Part shown: positions 33,632 to 42,236 of the stretch, piece by piece
Numbering within the stretch: position 1 is the stretch's first letter
Layout of the letters: each line of letters opens with the position of its first letter
From: an uncultured Eubacteriales bacterium
GTDB lineage: Bacteria; Bacillota; Clostridia; Oscillospirales; Butyricicoccaceae
Direction of reading: 5' to 3'
DNA length: 64,000 bases
Assembly (NCBI GenBank): GCA_934395135.1
Contig: CAKRRK010000001.1
Location: forward strand, 186,001 to 250,000
Position numbers and translations under genes: made by a program
Notes under the pieces: generated by a model
The model's input: the letters and a program-made list of their open reading frames with translations, nothing else
Databases searched by the model: none
What the model was told of the DNA's origin: nothing

Positions 33632-35401
33632 CTATTCCTGCCGCAATGCCAAAATGCTTTCTTCTTTCGGCGTCACATACGCCGTTTGGTACACATGATA
33701 GATCACCATGCCAGGCTTTGCCCCTGCAGGCTTTTTGATGTTTTTCACTTTTGTATAATCCACTGGCACCATCGCGCTGCTGCGGGCCTTGGAATGATAC
33801 GCCGCGATGCAAGCCGCCTCTGTCATCGCCGTGTCCGTCGGCTCCCGGTTGTCGCACACCAAAATCACATGGGAGCCATGGATTTTCTGCGTGTGGAACC
33901 AAATATCGTTTTTAAACGCAGTTTTCAGGGTGAGCAAGTCATTCTGCGTATTGTTTCTGCCGGCAAACACCGGAAATCCATCGGAAGTACGGTACGCATA
34001 AGGCTTGCCCGGCGCACTTTTTTTGGGTTGTCCCCGTTTCTGTTTTTGGGACAAATAACCGGTTTCATACAGCTCGCTCCGGATTTGGGACAGGTCCTGT
34101 TCGCTTTCCGCCCGACTGATTTCTTCCAGCACGCTTTCCAGATAAGAAAAGTTTTGTTCCCCCTCTGCAATCTGCGCAGTCAGCATTTCTTCCGCTGTTT
34201 TTGCTTTGCTGTACTGTTTGAAATACCGGGCTGCATTTTGCTGCGGCGTCAGCCGAATGTCTAACGTAATTTCCACCTCCGGACAGTCCTCCGCAAAATA
34301 ATCCACCACCATTGCCTTGGTCTGTCCCGGCCGAATCTGATACAAATTGGCGGTAATCAGTTCGCCCTTTCGCTTATACTGCTCCCGATCCCGGGTTTTG
34401 GCAAGCTCTGCTTTCTGCATCTCCAGCTTTTTGCGCAGGCGATCCCGCGCAAGGGTGACGGTTTTGGTCATATCCTGGGATTTGCGGCGCATCCGCTCCG
34501 CCTTTCCCTTTTTTTCATAATACGCGCCCAGCAACACCGAAAAATTCGTCTGCAGCTGAGACTGTATCAAGCTGCCATACTGGGTTACAGGCAGGTATGT
34601 TACATCAAACACACTGCCGTCGCCGCTGTTTAGCAGCAGATAAGGGCGGGACTTTCCATCCCGGACATAAGCGCGAAAATCTGCAGCCACCCGGCACAGG
34701 CAGTTCCGTTCCACCTCCGTCAGCGCCGCCATCCGCTTCCCTCCGTCCCCCAGCGCACGGACTGCAAGTTCCCGGCTGATCAGCGGGGAAATCCCCTTCA
34801 GCCGGGAAAGAATCCATTTCTCCGCCGGCAGTTCCTCTCTGCTCTGTAAAATAGCTGTTTGAAGGCCGCCTTCCGACACTTCCAGCACACTTACCTTGTC
34901 CTGTCCCGGAGGCATCCGGTAAAAAAGTCCAGGCAATACCTGCCGCTTGCCGGAAATATCCCCGTCGATTCGTCGAATCGCGTCGAGAATGCGTTTTTCC
35001 CCATCGCACAATATGAGATTGGAATACTTTCCCATCATTTCGCAGATTAAATATTTTTTTCCCTGGACTCCCATCTCATCGGTTGTGTCAAATTCCAGCA
35101 CCGCCATCCGCTCCAATTCCGGCTGAACGATGCCGCAGAGTTTCGCGCCGCCTAAATGCTTGCGCAGCAGCATGCAAAACATCGGCGGCGCCGCCGGATT
35201 TTCCCGCGGCATCGAAATCAGGTGCATCCGGGGCGCGGAGGGATTTGCCGTCAGCATCAGCTTATAGCCGTTTCCCCCCGCCCGGATGGACAGCACGATT
35301 TCCTCCTTATCCGGCTGATAGATTTTATCCACCCGGCCGGACGCCAGCGTCTTATGAAGTTCCTCCGTCAACGCTTTTAAAAAAATACCATCTAACGGCA
35401 T
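33632..35401 (-). CDS. rqcH: NFACT-family protein RqcH (Rqc2 homolog; fibronectin-binding-like)
   Basis: RqcH adds C-terminal alanine tails to stalled nascent chains on 50S subunits. The 589-residue protein has an NFACT-N domain (MPLDGIFLKALTEELHKTL, GRVDKIYQPDKEEIVLSIRAG), helix-hairpin-helix and coiled-coil parts (about 350-450, AGVTLARDRLRKKL region), and an NFACT-R domain with FPVFAGRNNTQNDLLTLKTA, WFHTQKIHGSHVIL. ATG 35401 follows AAAGG; a frame open to 35626 lacks support. It lies 13 bases after the nif3 stop, in a nif3-trmK group. Confidence 0.93.
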   Translation of the reverse strand: MPLDGIFLKALTEELHKTLASGRVDKIYQPDKEEIVLSIRAGGNGYKLMLTANPSAPRMHLISMPRENPAAPPMFCMLLRKHLGGAKLCGIVQPELERMAVLEFDTTDEMGVQGKKYLICEMMGKYSNLILCDGEKRILDAIRRIDGDISGKRQVLPGLFYRMPPGQDKVSVLEVSEGGLQTAILQSREELPAEKWILSRLKGISPLISRELAVRALGDGGKRMAALTEVERNCLCRVAADFRAYVRDGKSRPYLLLNSGDGSVFDVTYLPVTQYGSLIQSQLQTNFSVLLGAYYEKKGKAERMRRKSQDMTKTVTLARDRLRKKLEMQKAELAKTRDREQYKRKGELITANLYQIRPGQTKAMVVDYFAEDCPEVEITLDIRLTPQQNAARYFKQYSKAKTAEEMLTAQIAEGEQNFSYLESVLEEISRAESEQDLSQIRSELYETGYLSQKQKRGQPKKSAPGKPYAYRTSDGFPVFAGRNNTQNDLLTLKTAFKNDIWFHTQKIHGSHVILVCDNREPTDTAMTEAACIAAYHSKARSSAMVPVDYTKVKNIKKPAGAKPGMVIYHVYQTAYVTPKEESILALRQE

Positions 35402-35414
35402 ATCGTAATCCTTT

Positions 35415-36182
35415 CTAAAGAAACCGGATGCAATCCTGGTGGCAGGAGACCAACACTTCCACGTCTGTTTTTTCCCGCAGCAAACGGGCAAAGCCTTCTG
35501 CAATAGGATGTTCCGTAGGAAAATGTCCCGCGTCAATGAGATTGAGCCCCCTGGCCTGAGCAAGCTGCATCCTGTCATAGCTGCAATCTCCGGTAACAAA
35601 GGTATCCGCGCCGGAGGCGATGGCATACTCCAGCAGTTTGCCGCCGGCGCCGCCCAAAACCGCTACCCGCCGCGCTGTCTGACTCCCGGCAGTATACCGC
35701 ACGCCGCCGGCATGCAGTTTCTCCCGGACTTCCGCCACAAACTGTTCCAGGGGCATTGGCGCCGAAAGATTTCCTACCCGTCCCAGATCGCCGTGATCTC
35801 CGGCGCCGAGCGTCTTCACATCCTTCAGCCCAAGCACTGCCGCCAGCAGATCGTTCACGCCGCCATCCGCACAGTCGGCGTTGGTATGCATACAAATTGC
35901 GGAAATATCCGCCTTGATCAGTTTGATCAAAAGAGTTCCTGTCACGGTATCGGTGGTCACGCCGCGAACGGATGTGAATACCACCGGATGATGGGCCACA
36001 ATCAAATTCGCCCCCAGGCCAATGGCTTCGTCCACAACTGCTTCTGTGATGTCCAGGGCGCACAGCACCTTTGTCACCCGCCGGTCCCGGTCCCCTGCCA
36101 GCAGCCCCACGTTATCCCAGCTTTCCGCCAGGTCATACGGTGCAAACCCTTCCAGTACCGCCAAAATTTCACCTGTTTTCAT
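35415..36182 (-). CDS. Nif3-like dinuclear metal centre protein
   Basis: The 255-residue protein matches the Nif3/YbgI family: APYDLAESWDNVGLL near residue 14, LCALDITEAVVDEAI, LIVAHHPVVF with the metal-binding His pair, MHTNADCA, and at the C-terminus DAGHFPTEHPIAEGFARLL. The metal site is complete. GGAGG precedes the ATG. Its start lies inside trmK by 14 bases. Nif3 beside trmK is a conserved Firmicute arrangement; GTP cyclohydrolase IB-like activity has been suggested for the family, but the role is unsettled. Confidence 0.93.
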   Translation of the reverse strand: MKTGEILAVLEGFAPYDLAESWDNVGLLAGDRDRRVTKVLCALDITEAVVDEAIGLGANLIVAHHPVVFTSVRGVTTDTVTGTLLIKLIKADISAICMHTNADCADGGVNDLLAAVLGLKDVKTLGAGDHGDLGRVGNLSAPMPLEQFVAEVREKLHAGGVRYTAGSQTARRVAVLGGAGGKLLEYAIASGADTFVTGDCSYDRMQLAQARGLNLIDAGHFPTEHPIAEGFARLLREKTDVEVLVSCHQDCIRFL

Positions 36183-36882
36183 TCCACGCCGCCTCCTGTA
36201 ATTTCTCTGTCAAAAAGTCCACGGTTTTCTGCTGCAGCGCCATTTGTCCGGCATCCGGCGCCGCAGCCTTTTGCAGCCCTTCCAGCGCCTTTTTTTCCCG
36301 CCGCAGCTGCTCTGCAAGATAAATCCCGCACTGTCCGTCCTGCAGCAGCGCCCGGGAAACACTGCACTGATGCAGCGACACCTCCTTCGGCAAAAAGCCG
36401 CCCACTGCCTTCATCACGGTATATATCCGGCCGCTGTCCATGCAGACCGTTTCCTCTAAAATCCGGTAACCTTTGGAGAACAGATAATGCCGCAGATGTT
36501 TTGCCATGGTCATAGGCTGAAGCAGCAGCGTATGTCCGCCCTTTTCCGGCCAGCCTGCTTCCTCCAGTATCGCCTGTATGGTTTCACCGCCCATGCCGGC
36601 AAGCACCACCGTATCGCACTCCCGGGGCGTCACCGTGGAAAGGCCTGGTCCAAGACGGAGGGACATCCGTTCCGACATTCCGTAGCGTGCCGCCGTCGCC
36701 GCCGCCCGGGCAAGGGGTCCTTTCCGGAGGTCGGAGGCAACGGCGTTCCGCAGCCAGCCCTGCTGCAGCAGAAATACCGGCAAAAGCCCATGATCTGTTC
36801 CGATGTCTGCCAGACGCGCGCCCGGCTCCACCTTTTGCGCAATGGCCATAAGCCGCGGCGTAAGTTTGCATATTTCTTTCAT
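36169..36882 (-). CDS. trmK: tRNA (adenine-22-N1)-methyltransferase TrmK
   Basis: TrmK methylates A22 of some tRNAs. The 237-residue protein has a Rossmann SAM-binding motif LADIGTDHGLLPVFLL, ASDLRKGPLARA and TVVLAGMGGETIQAILEE, followed by LLLQPMTMAKHLRHYL, and a C-terminal coiled-coil. It overlaps nif3 by 14 bases, as is common in Firmicutes. Confidence 0.93.
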   Translation of the reverse strand: MKEICKLTPRLMAIAQKVEPGARLADIGTDHGLLPVFLLQQGWLRNAVASDLRKGPLARAAATAARYGMSERMSLRLGPGLSTVTPRECDTVVLAGMGGETIQAILEEAGWPEKGGHTLLLQPMTMAKHLRHYLFSKGYRILEETVCMDSGRIYTVMKAVGGFLPKEVSLHQCSVSRALLQDGQCGIYLAEQLRREKKALEGLQKAAAPDAGQMALQQKTVDFLTEKLQEAAWNENR

Positions 36883-36902
36883 AACTTCGTCCTGTACAGT
36901 AA

Positions 36903-36928
36903 AAAAACCGACATAACTGTCGGTTTTT
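36903..36928. terminator. Terminator upstream of trmK and downstream of the DUF1858 gene
   Basis: An 11-bp stem, AAAAACCGACA with TGTCGGTTTTT, loop TAAC. Confidence 0.85.
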
Positions 36929-36932
36929 TTAT

Positions 36933-37133
36933 TTATTCACCAAGAAATTCATTGATTTTCCGAACAAGCTCGTCCGCATCCGTACCATGCACCATGCAGG
37001 CTTCCTCAATGCTTTCGCCCTGGGAAGACGGACAGCCCAGACAATGCATGCCGATTTCAATGAAGAACTGTGCGGTCCCGATGTCCCGCGCCAACACTTC
37101 GCCGATGAGGCTCTTCTTTGTTACAGCTGCCAT
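36933..37133 (-). CDS. DUF1858 hybrid-cluster-associated redox disulfide protein
   Basis: The 66-residue protein has the DUF1858 pattern IGEVLARDIGTAQFFIEIGMHCLGCPSSQGESIEEACMVHG, with the family's CxxC (CLGC). It is a small domain often found beside hybrid cluster or redox proteins. AAGGAGGT precedes the ATG. It stands alone. Redox-sensing role is inferred from the family. Confidence 0.88.
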   Translation of the reverse strand: MAAVTKKSLIGEVLARDIGTAQFFIEIGMHCLGCPSSQGESIEEACMVHGTDADELVRKINEFLGE

Positions 37134-37174
37134 AATTAGTATGACCTCCTTTTATTTTAAATTTTAATTATCAA

Positions 37175-37435
37175 TTACTTGAGCTTTTTGTTGCAATGAG
37201 GGCATTTTGTAAGATTGCTGTTCATCTCACTGAATTTTGTGCCCAGAGACTGGCCGCAATAGGGGCACTTAAACTTTTTCATAAAAACAAATCCGGCAAG
37301 AACCAGGGTGACAATCGAAATTATGTAGGTTGTCCACACAAGGGTGGCGTCCTGCACAATCCAGCTTAAAAGAAAGCTGATGATGCAAATCCATAAAGAA
37401 ACCTTGCCGACTTTATGCCATTGTAAAACCGTCAT
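37175..37435 (-). CDS. Small two-span membrane protein with a C-terminal zinc ribbon
   Basis: The 86-residue protein has two membrane spans (about 10-28 and 31-50) and a zinc ribbon CPYCGQSL and CPHCNKKL near the end. ATG 37435 is preferred: GAGGTG lies 8 bases before it, while the longer frame to 37504 does not. Function unknown. Confidence 0.75.
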   Translation of the reverse strand: MTVLQWHKVGKVSLWICIISFLLSWIVQDATLVWTTYIISIVTLVLAGFVFMKKFKCPYCGQSLGTKFSEMNSNLTKCPHCNKKLK

Positions 37436-37593
37436 AAAAAACACCTCGCGAAAAATCTGCTTCAGCAGGGACGCCGGACACACAATACCGCCGGACACTG
37501 CCAAACCTCTGTTTATTATACCATAATTCTTTCTTTTTTCACAACAAAAAATGCGAATTATTCAAAATTCTTTTTCTGTTTATCCTGTAAAAA

Positions 37594-37617
37594 ATTCCCG
37601 CCCCGTAGGGCGGGAAT
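37594..37617 (-). terminator. Terminator of the zf-trcl gene
   Basis: A perfect 10-bp stem (37594-37603 with 37608-37617), loop of four. On the minus strand it is followed by TTTTTT. Confidence 0.88.
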
Positions 37618-37635
37618 CAAAACCGCAAAAAACGT

Positions 37636-37917
37636 TTATGCCTGTTCTTCCTTCATTTTTGCAAAGCATTCGCTGCAGTAAACCGGACGGTCTGTTTTGG
37701 GTTCAAACGGCACTCTTGCTTCCTTGCCGCAGGCAGCGCACACGGTTGTGTGATATTCTCTCGGTTCTCTTGCGGCGTTCTTTCTCTTATCACGGCAGTC
37801 CTTGCATCTCTGCGGCTCGTTCATAAAGCCTTTTTCTGCATAAAATTCCTGCTCGCCCGCTGTGAAGATGAATTCTTCCCCGCACTCTTTACATACTAAT
37901 GTTTTGTCCTGATACAT
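37636..37917 (-). CDS. Zinc-ribbon (zf-trcl, CxxC-x-CxxC) protein
   Basis: The 93-residue protein has four paired cysteines: CKECGEEF, CKDCRDKRKN, CAACGKEARV and CSECFAKMKEE, i.e. two treble-clef type ribbons with the linker YAEKGFMNEPQRC. It matches the zf-trcl/CxxC-20-CxxC family common in Clostridia. The ATG at 37917 follows GAGAGG; a frame to 37998 is discarded. It lies 74 bases downstream of sigH. Function unknown; nucleic-acid binding is likely. Confidence 0.85.
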   Translation of the reverse strand: MYQDKTLVCKECGEEFIFTAGEQEFYAEKGFMNEPQRCKDCRDKRKNAAREPREYHTTVCAACGKEARVPFEPKTDRPVYCSECFAKMKEEQA

Positions 37918-37991
37918 TTGTTTTAACCTCTCTTTGACAAAATGGCTTTCCGCCTTTAAAAAATATATGCTCTCACAGGATAGCCCTGTAA

Positions 37992-38594
37992 TCACCAATG
38001 AAACGCCGCTGATTTTCGCCGGATTCGCTGAATGGCATTATCAACTGATTTTATCTCTTTTCCCAAAATATCCGACATCTCTTCATAAGAACACCCTTTG
38101 AGATAAAGATTTAAAACCTTGGCCTCAAATGCAGACAACAAATCGGAAAATTCTTTCATACGCGTTTCCTTTTCTTCCATCCCAATGATCACCGCTTCCG
38201 GATCCGTGGAAAAAGGCCGCAAATCTGCTTTGTCGCTGAATAGAGGTTTCGTAATAGAGATCGCATGATTTAAGGGGGAGTGCTTGTTGGCATCCGCCGA
38301 TTTTAAGGCAGTAAAAATCTTTCGTTTTACACAAACTTTTGCGAACGCGCCGAATTCGGCCCCTCTGGCCGGATCATATTCCTTGATCGCCTTGAGCAGG
38401 CCGATCATGCCTTCCTGCATCAAATCCTCGCCGTCCGCGCCCGCCAAAAAATACGGCCGCGCGCAGGACTTGACCAGTTTGAAATACCGCCGGACCAAAC
38501 ATTCCTCCGCCGTTTTATCGCCCGCCTGCGCCAAACTACAGAGTTCCCTGTCCGGGCTGTTGTCAAAATCATCAAATTCACTGCCGATTTTCAT
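37992..38594 (-). CDS. sigH: RNA polymerase sigma-H-type factor
   Basis: The 200-residue protein closely follows the order of Bacillus SigH: SCARPYFLAGADGEDLMQEGMIGLLKAIKEYD (region 2), GAEFGAFAKVCVKRKIFTALKSA, NKHSPLNHAISITKPLFSD, then FEAKVLNLYLKGCSYEEMSDIL (region 4.1) and KSVDNAIQRIRRK. SigH starts the sporulation programme and directs competence and stationary-phase genes. There is no ribosome site before the ATG, and its -10 lies only 11 bases upstream, so the mRNA is predicted to be leaderless. Confidence 0.9.
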   Translation of the reverse strand: MKIGSEFDDFDNSPDRELCSLAQAGDKTAEECLVRRYFKLVKSCARPYFLAGADGEDLMQEGMIGLLKAIKEYDPARGAEFGAFAKVCVKRKIFTALKSADANKHSPLNHAISITKPLFSDKADLRPFSTDPEAVIIGMEEKETRMKEFSDLLSAFEAKVLNLYLKGCSYEEMSDILGKEIKSVDNAIQRIRRKSAAFHW

Positions 38595-38604
38595 AACATT
38601 GTTT

Positions 38605-38633
38605 ATTATACATTAACAACTTTTTTCTGTCAA
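38605..38633 (-). promoter_or_regulatory. Perfect consensus sigma-A promoter of sigH
   Basis: TTGACA (38633-38628) and TATAAT (38610-38605) on the minus strand with 17-base spacing. The start codon is at 38594, so the 5' leader would be about 4-5 bases. Confidence 0.82.
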
Positions 38634-38713
38634 CCAATTTTGTAAGTTTTGTTTGTTTTTCACTTAAACTAATTCTATTTTTTATAAATACCACACAATT
38701 GACAAGTCGTCTT

Positions 38714-40549
38714 TTATTCAACCGTTACAGATTTCGCCAAGTTTCTCGGCTTATCTACATCACAATTTCGCTGCACGGAAATATAATAGGAAAGCAGCTG
38801 CAGCGGTATGATGGAAAGAGAGGCGGCAAACTTCGGATTGGGCGACGTCAGGCGGATAACATATTTGCAGGAAGAAAGATCTCCGTGAAAGTCTTCGTTA
38901 GTAATCAAAATAACATCCGCGCCCCTGGACGCCACTTCCCGAATATTGGACATTGTTTTTTCATACAGTTCCGGCTGCGTGGCAAGAGCGATGACCAGAG
39001 TGCCGTCTTCAATCAACGAAATCGTGCCGTGCTTTAACTCTCCCGCCGCGTATGCTTCGCTGTGGATATATGAAATTTCTTTCAGTTTGAGCGAGGCCTC
39101 CATCGCCGCGGCATAATCCAGCCCTCTGCCCATAAAGAAAATGCTGGAACGGTTTGCATATTGCGTGGCAATATACTGCATTTCCTCTTTGCACGCCAAT
39201 GTTTTTTGTATGTTTTCTGGTAACCTCAGCAAATCCCGGCAAAACTGCCCTTCCTCTTCCGGAGAAAGGCAGCCCTTCACCCGCGCCAGTCTGCCGGCGA
39301 TAAGATACAGCGCCGCAAGCTGTGCCGAATAGGCTTTCGTTGTGGCCACCGCAATTTCAGGCCCTGCCCAGGTATACAGCACGCCGTCCGCTTCCCGGGC
39401 GATGGTAGAGGAAACCACATTGACAATGGCGATGGTAAAAGCACCCTTTTCTTTCGCCTGGCGCAGGGCGGCCAGCGTATCCGCCGTTTCTCCCGACTGG
39501 CTGACAATGATGCACAAATCTTCTTTCCCCAGAATCGGGTTATTATACCGAAACTCCGACGCGATGCTGGCGTTGCAGCGCACCCGGCCCATGCGTTCCA
39601 TCATATGCTTTCCTACTATGCCCGCATGAAGGGCGGAGCCACAGGCCACAATCTCCACGCCTTTCACATAGCGGAGGCGTTCATCCGTCAAGCCGTTGTC
39701 TTCAAATGCAATCTCGCCGGCCGCGAGCCTGGGACGGATGGTATCCAGCACGGCTTTGGGCTGCTCCATAATTTCCTTAATCATAAAATGCTCATAGCCG
39801 CCCTTTTCCGCCGCGGTCAAATCCCATGTGACGATCTGAACTTCTTTTTCCACTCGATCACCGAATTTGTTGAGCACCACTACACTGTCCGGGCGGACAA
39901 TTGCCACTTCGTTGTCATCCAGAACCAGATACCGCTTTGTTCTGGAGATAATGGCAGGAATGTCAGACGCAATCATATTCTCTCCGTCTCCAAGGCCGAT
40001 AATCAGCGGGCTGTCCCGGCGGGCGGCAATGATTTCTTCCGGACAAGCCAGGCTGACCACCCCCAGGGCATACGAGCCGCGCACCATAGATACCGCCTCC
40101 AGAACTGTTTTGTAGAGTTCCTGTCCCTCGGTTTTCAGCAGGTAATCCACCAGATGCGCCACCGATTCCGTATCGGTTTCCGAGCGGAACCGATAGCCCT
40201 TTCCCTCCAGGGTTTGCCGAAGCTCCATATAATTTTCAATGATGCCGTTATGTACCACCGCCACTTTTCCTTCGCCGCCCAAATGGGGATGGGAGTTGGC
40301 GTCCGACGGGCCTCCATGCGTCGCCCATCGGGTATGGCCGATACCGCAGCTGCACCGCATCTCGCCGCTCTCCCGGATTTTGGCCTCCAGGTTTTTAATT
40401 CTGCCCTTTGTTTTCACCACTTTCAGTCCATTCTTGCAAAACGCCGCGATACCGGCGGAATCATATCCTCTGTATTCCAGGCTGTAAAGCCCCTTGATTA
40501 ACACTTCGACTGCATCGGTTTTTCCTGTAAAACCAACAATACCGCACAT
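38714..40549 (-). CDS. glmS: Glutamine-fructose-6-phosphate aminotransferase
   Basis: GlmS makes glucosamine-6-phosphate from fructose-6-phosphate and glutamine. The 611-residue protein starts MCGIVGFTG with the catalytic Cys2, followed by the Ntn amidotransferase domain and two SIS domains (IVACGSALHAGIVGK, IIVSQSGETADTLAALR), ending KPRNLAKSVTVE. Length is canonical. A glmS ribozyme precedes the start in the 5' leader. GGAGG lies before the ATG. Confidence 0.98.
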   Translation of the reverse strand: MCGIVGFTGKTDAVEVLIKGLYSLEYRGYDSAGIAAFCKNGLKVVKTKGRIKNLEAKIRESGEMRCSCGIGHTRWATHGGPSDANSHPHLGGEGKVAVVHNGIIENYMELRQTLEGKGYRFRSETDTESVAHLVDYLLKTEGQELYKTVLEAVSMVRGSYALGVVSLACPEEIIAARRDSPLIIGLGDGENMIASDIPAIISRTKRYLVLDDNEVAIVRPDSVVVLNKFGDRVEKEVQIVTWDLTAAEKGGYEHFMIKEIMEQPKAVLDTIRPRLAAGEIAFEDNGLTDERLRYVKGVEIVACGSALHAGIVGKHMMERMGRVRCNASIASEFRYNNPILGKEDLCIIVSQSGETADTLAALRQAKEKGAFTIAIVNVVSSTIAREADGVLYTWAGPEIAVATTKAYSAQLAALYLIAGRLARVKGCLSPEEEGQFCRDLLRLPENIQKTLACKEEMQYIATQYANRSSIFFMGRGLDYAAAMEASLKLKEISYIHSEAYAAGELKHGTISLIEDGTLVIALATQPELYEKTMSNIREVASRGADVILITNEDFHGDLSSCKYVIRLTSPNPKFAASLSIIPLQLLSYYISVQRNCDVDKPRNLAKSVTVE

Positions 40550-40623
40550 ACTTATTGTTCCTCCATTATGACAAAAAATCCAGGTAAGTTTCTAAAAAAA
40601 GGCATAAAAATAGTGGGTATTTG

Positions 40624-40767
40624 CAAAACCCCTCTGTTCCGCAAATCGCTTTGCGGGTTTAAAGGTTCGCTTACGACCACCTCACTGATATGGCCGAGAG
40701 GCATCCGCCGAATCTTTCGATAAACCTCTTCCTCGTCAACTGCCTTGCGGCAGTTCTGGCGCTCCGT
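40624..40767 (-). ncRNA. glmS self-cleaving ribozyme
   Basis: In the leader of glmS the transcript reads AGCGCCAGAACTG...CAGTTGACGAGG, with downstream GTTTATCGAA, TCGGCGGATGCCTCTCGG and AAGCGA...ACAGAGG blocks, the conserved core of the glmS catalytic riboswitch. The cleavage site is A-G at 40763/40762 (minus strand). Glucosamine-6-phosphate is the cofactor, so high product destroys the mRNA. The core from about 40767 to 40620 is complete. Confidence 0.93.
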
Positions 40768-40823
40768 TTTTTTGTTCTGCAGTTGTTTTTCCCTCCGTTC
40801 CCACTTCCCTTCCAACGCATTCA

Positions 40824-40860
40824 AAAAGCACAGGCAAAGCCCGCCTTCGCCTGTGCTTTT
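40824..40860 (-). terminator. glmM terminator
   Basis: A 12-bp stem (40824-40835 with 40849-40860), 13-base loop; on the minus strand it is followed by T-rich sequence. It separates glmM from the glmS leader. Confidence 0.85.
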
Positions 40861-40870
40861 ATACTGCCTA

Positions 40871-42214
40871 TTATATGCTATCCTCTATGACCTTTGCAAC
40901 ATATTCCGCAGCACTTTTTACGCTTTGTTCATTTTTTCCTTCCACCATCACCCGAACCAGGGCCTCTGTTCCTGAAGGACGCACCAAAATCCGGCCGTCG
41001 CCCAGGTCTCGTTCGGCGTTTTCTATGGCGGCGCGAACCGCCGGCCGCTGAGAAAGGCTACCCTTCAGGGCGTTTGGCACCGGCACATTGAGCATAACCT
41101 GGGGATAAGGCTGCACCATTTCCGCAAGCTCAGAAGCCTTTTTCCCGCTGTCCCGGAGCAGTTTCATAAACTGTACCGCCGTCAGTTCTCCGTCGCCGGT
41201 TGTGGCAAATTCCCGAAAAATGATATGCCCGGACTGCTCTCCGCCCAGAACATATCCGCCGGACAGCATCTTTTCCAGCACATAGCGGTCGCCGACATTG
41301 GCGCATTCAATCCCAAAGCCATGGTTTCTCGCATATTCGTGCAATCCCATATTGGACAGAACGGTTGCCACAAAGGCCTGGTTCTTCAGCCGGCCCTGCT
41401 GCTGCATGCCAGTGGCGCACACCGCCATAATCCGGTCGCCATCCAGCACTTCTCCCCGATCGTCCACCACAAGGCATCGGTCCGCGTCGCCGTCAAAGGC
41501 AATCCCCAGGTCATACGTTCCTTCCTTCACCCGCCGGCAAAGGTCTTCCAGGTGCGTGGAACCACAGCCGTCGTTGATGTTGATGCCGTTGTATTCCGTA
41601 AAAGCAAACTCTGCGGCCACACCCAAACTGTCGAACAATTTTCGGACCGTTCTGGAGGAGGCGCCGTTGGCGCAGTCCACCGCTACCCGCATTCCGGAAA
41701 GATCCCCCTCAATCGTACCGGCCAGATGGGCCACATATTCTGTCACCGGATCGATGGCGTTATCCAGAACCCGGCCGATTTTATCGCAGACAGCATTGGG
41801 GATTTCCTGGCTTTTATCAATATAGGTTTCGATTTCCTCCTCCAGCGCGTCTGACAGTTTATAGCCCGCACCGGAAAAAATCTTAATGCCGTTGTGCTCA
41901 AATGGGTTATGCGAGGCAGAAATCACGATGCCCGCATCCGCTTGATGCTTTATCGTCAGGTAAGCCACTGCCGGCGTGGGGATAACGCCCAGCAGCTGCA
42001 CATCCGCCCCGGCAGAGCAGAGGCCCGCAGTCAGCGCAGCTTCCAGCATATCCGACGAAATTCTGGTGTCTTTGCCAATCAAAAATTTCGCTCTTTTTTC
42101 CGTGTGCTTCGTCAGGACATACGCTGCCGCCCGGCCCACACGAAAGGCCAGGGAGGCGTCCAGTTCTTCGTTGGCAATCCCGCGGATGCCGTCTGTTCCA
42201 AAATACTTTCCCAC
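40871..42214 (-). CDS. glmM: Phosphoglucosamine mutase
   Basis: GlmM interconverts glucosamine-6- and -1-phosphate. The 447-residue protein begins GKYFGTDGIRGIANEEL, has the phospho-serine motif ISASHNPFEHNGIK (Ser near 100), the metal-binding DGDADRCLVV, GGEQSGHII, and the phosphate-binding RPSGTEALVRVMVEG. The start is GTG behind CGGAGAG. It follows ruvB by 22 bases. Together with glmS it feeds UDP-GlcNAc synthesis. Confidence 0.97.
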   Translation of the reverse strand: MGKYFGTDGIRGIANEELDASLAFRVGRAAAYVLTKHTEKRAKFLIGKDTRISSDMLEAALTAGLCSAGADVQLLGVIPTPAVAYLTIKHQADAGIVISASHNPFEHNGIKIFSGAGYKLSDALEEEIETYIDKSQEIPNAVCDKIGRVLDNAIDPVTEYVAHLAGTIEGDLSGMRVAVDCANGASSRTVRKLFDSLGVAAEFAFTEYNGININDGCGSTHLEDLCRRVKEGTYDLGIAFDGDADRCLVVDDRGEVLDGDRIMAVCATGMQQQGRLKNQAFVATVLSNMGLHEYARNHGFGIECANVGDRYVLEKMLSGGYVLGGEQSGHIIFREFATTGDGELTAVQFMKLLRDSGKKASELAEMVQPYPQVMLNVPVPNALKGSLSQRPAVRAAIENAERDLGDGRILVRPSGTEALVRVMVEGKNEQSVKSAAEYVAKVIEDSI

Positions 42215-42236
42215 GTTTTCTCTCCGATCTCTTAGT

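Noticed and set aside
35439..36515. 358-residue frame antisense to nif3 and trmK
   Set aside because: Both minus-strand genes are conserved; the plus frame has no family features.
40552..40824. Open frame of 90 residues upstream of glmS
   Set aside because: It lies exactly over the glmS ribozyme; conserved RNA blocks explain the sequence.
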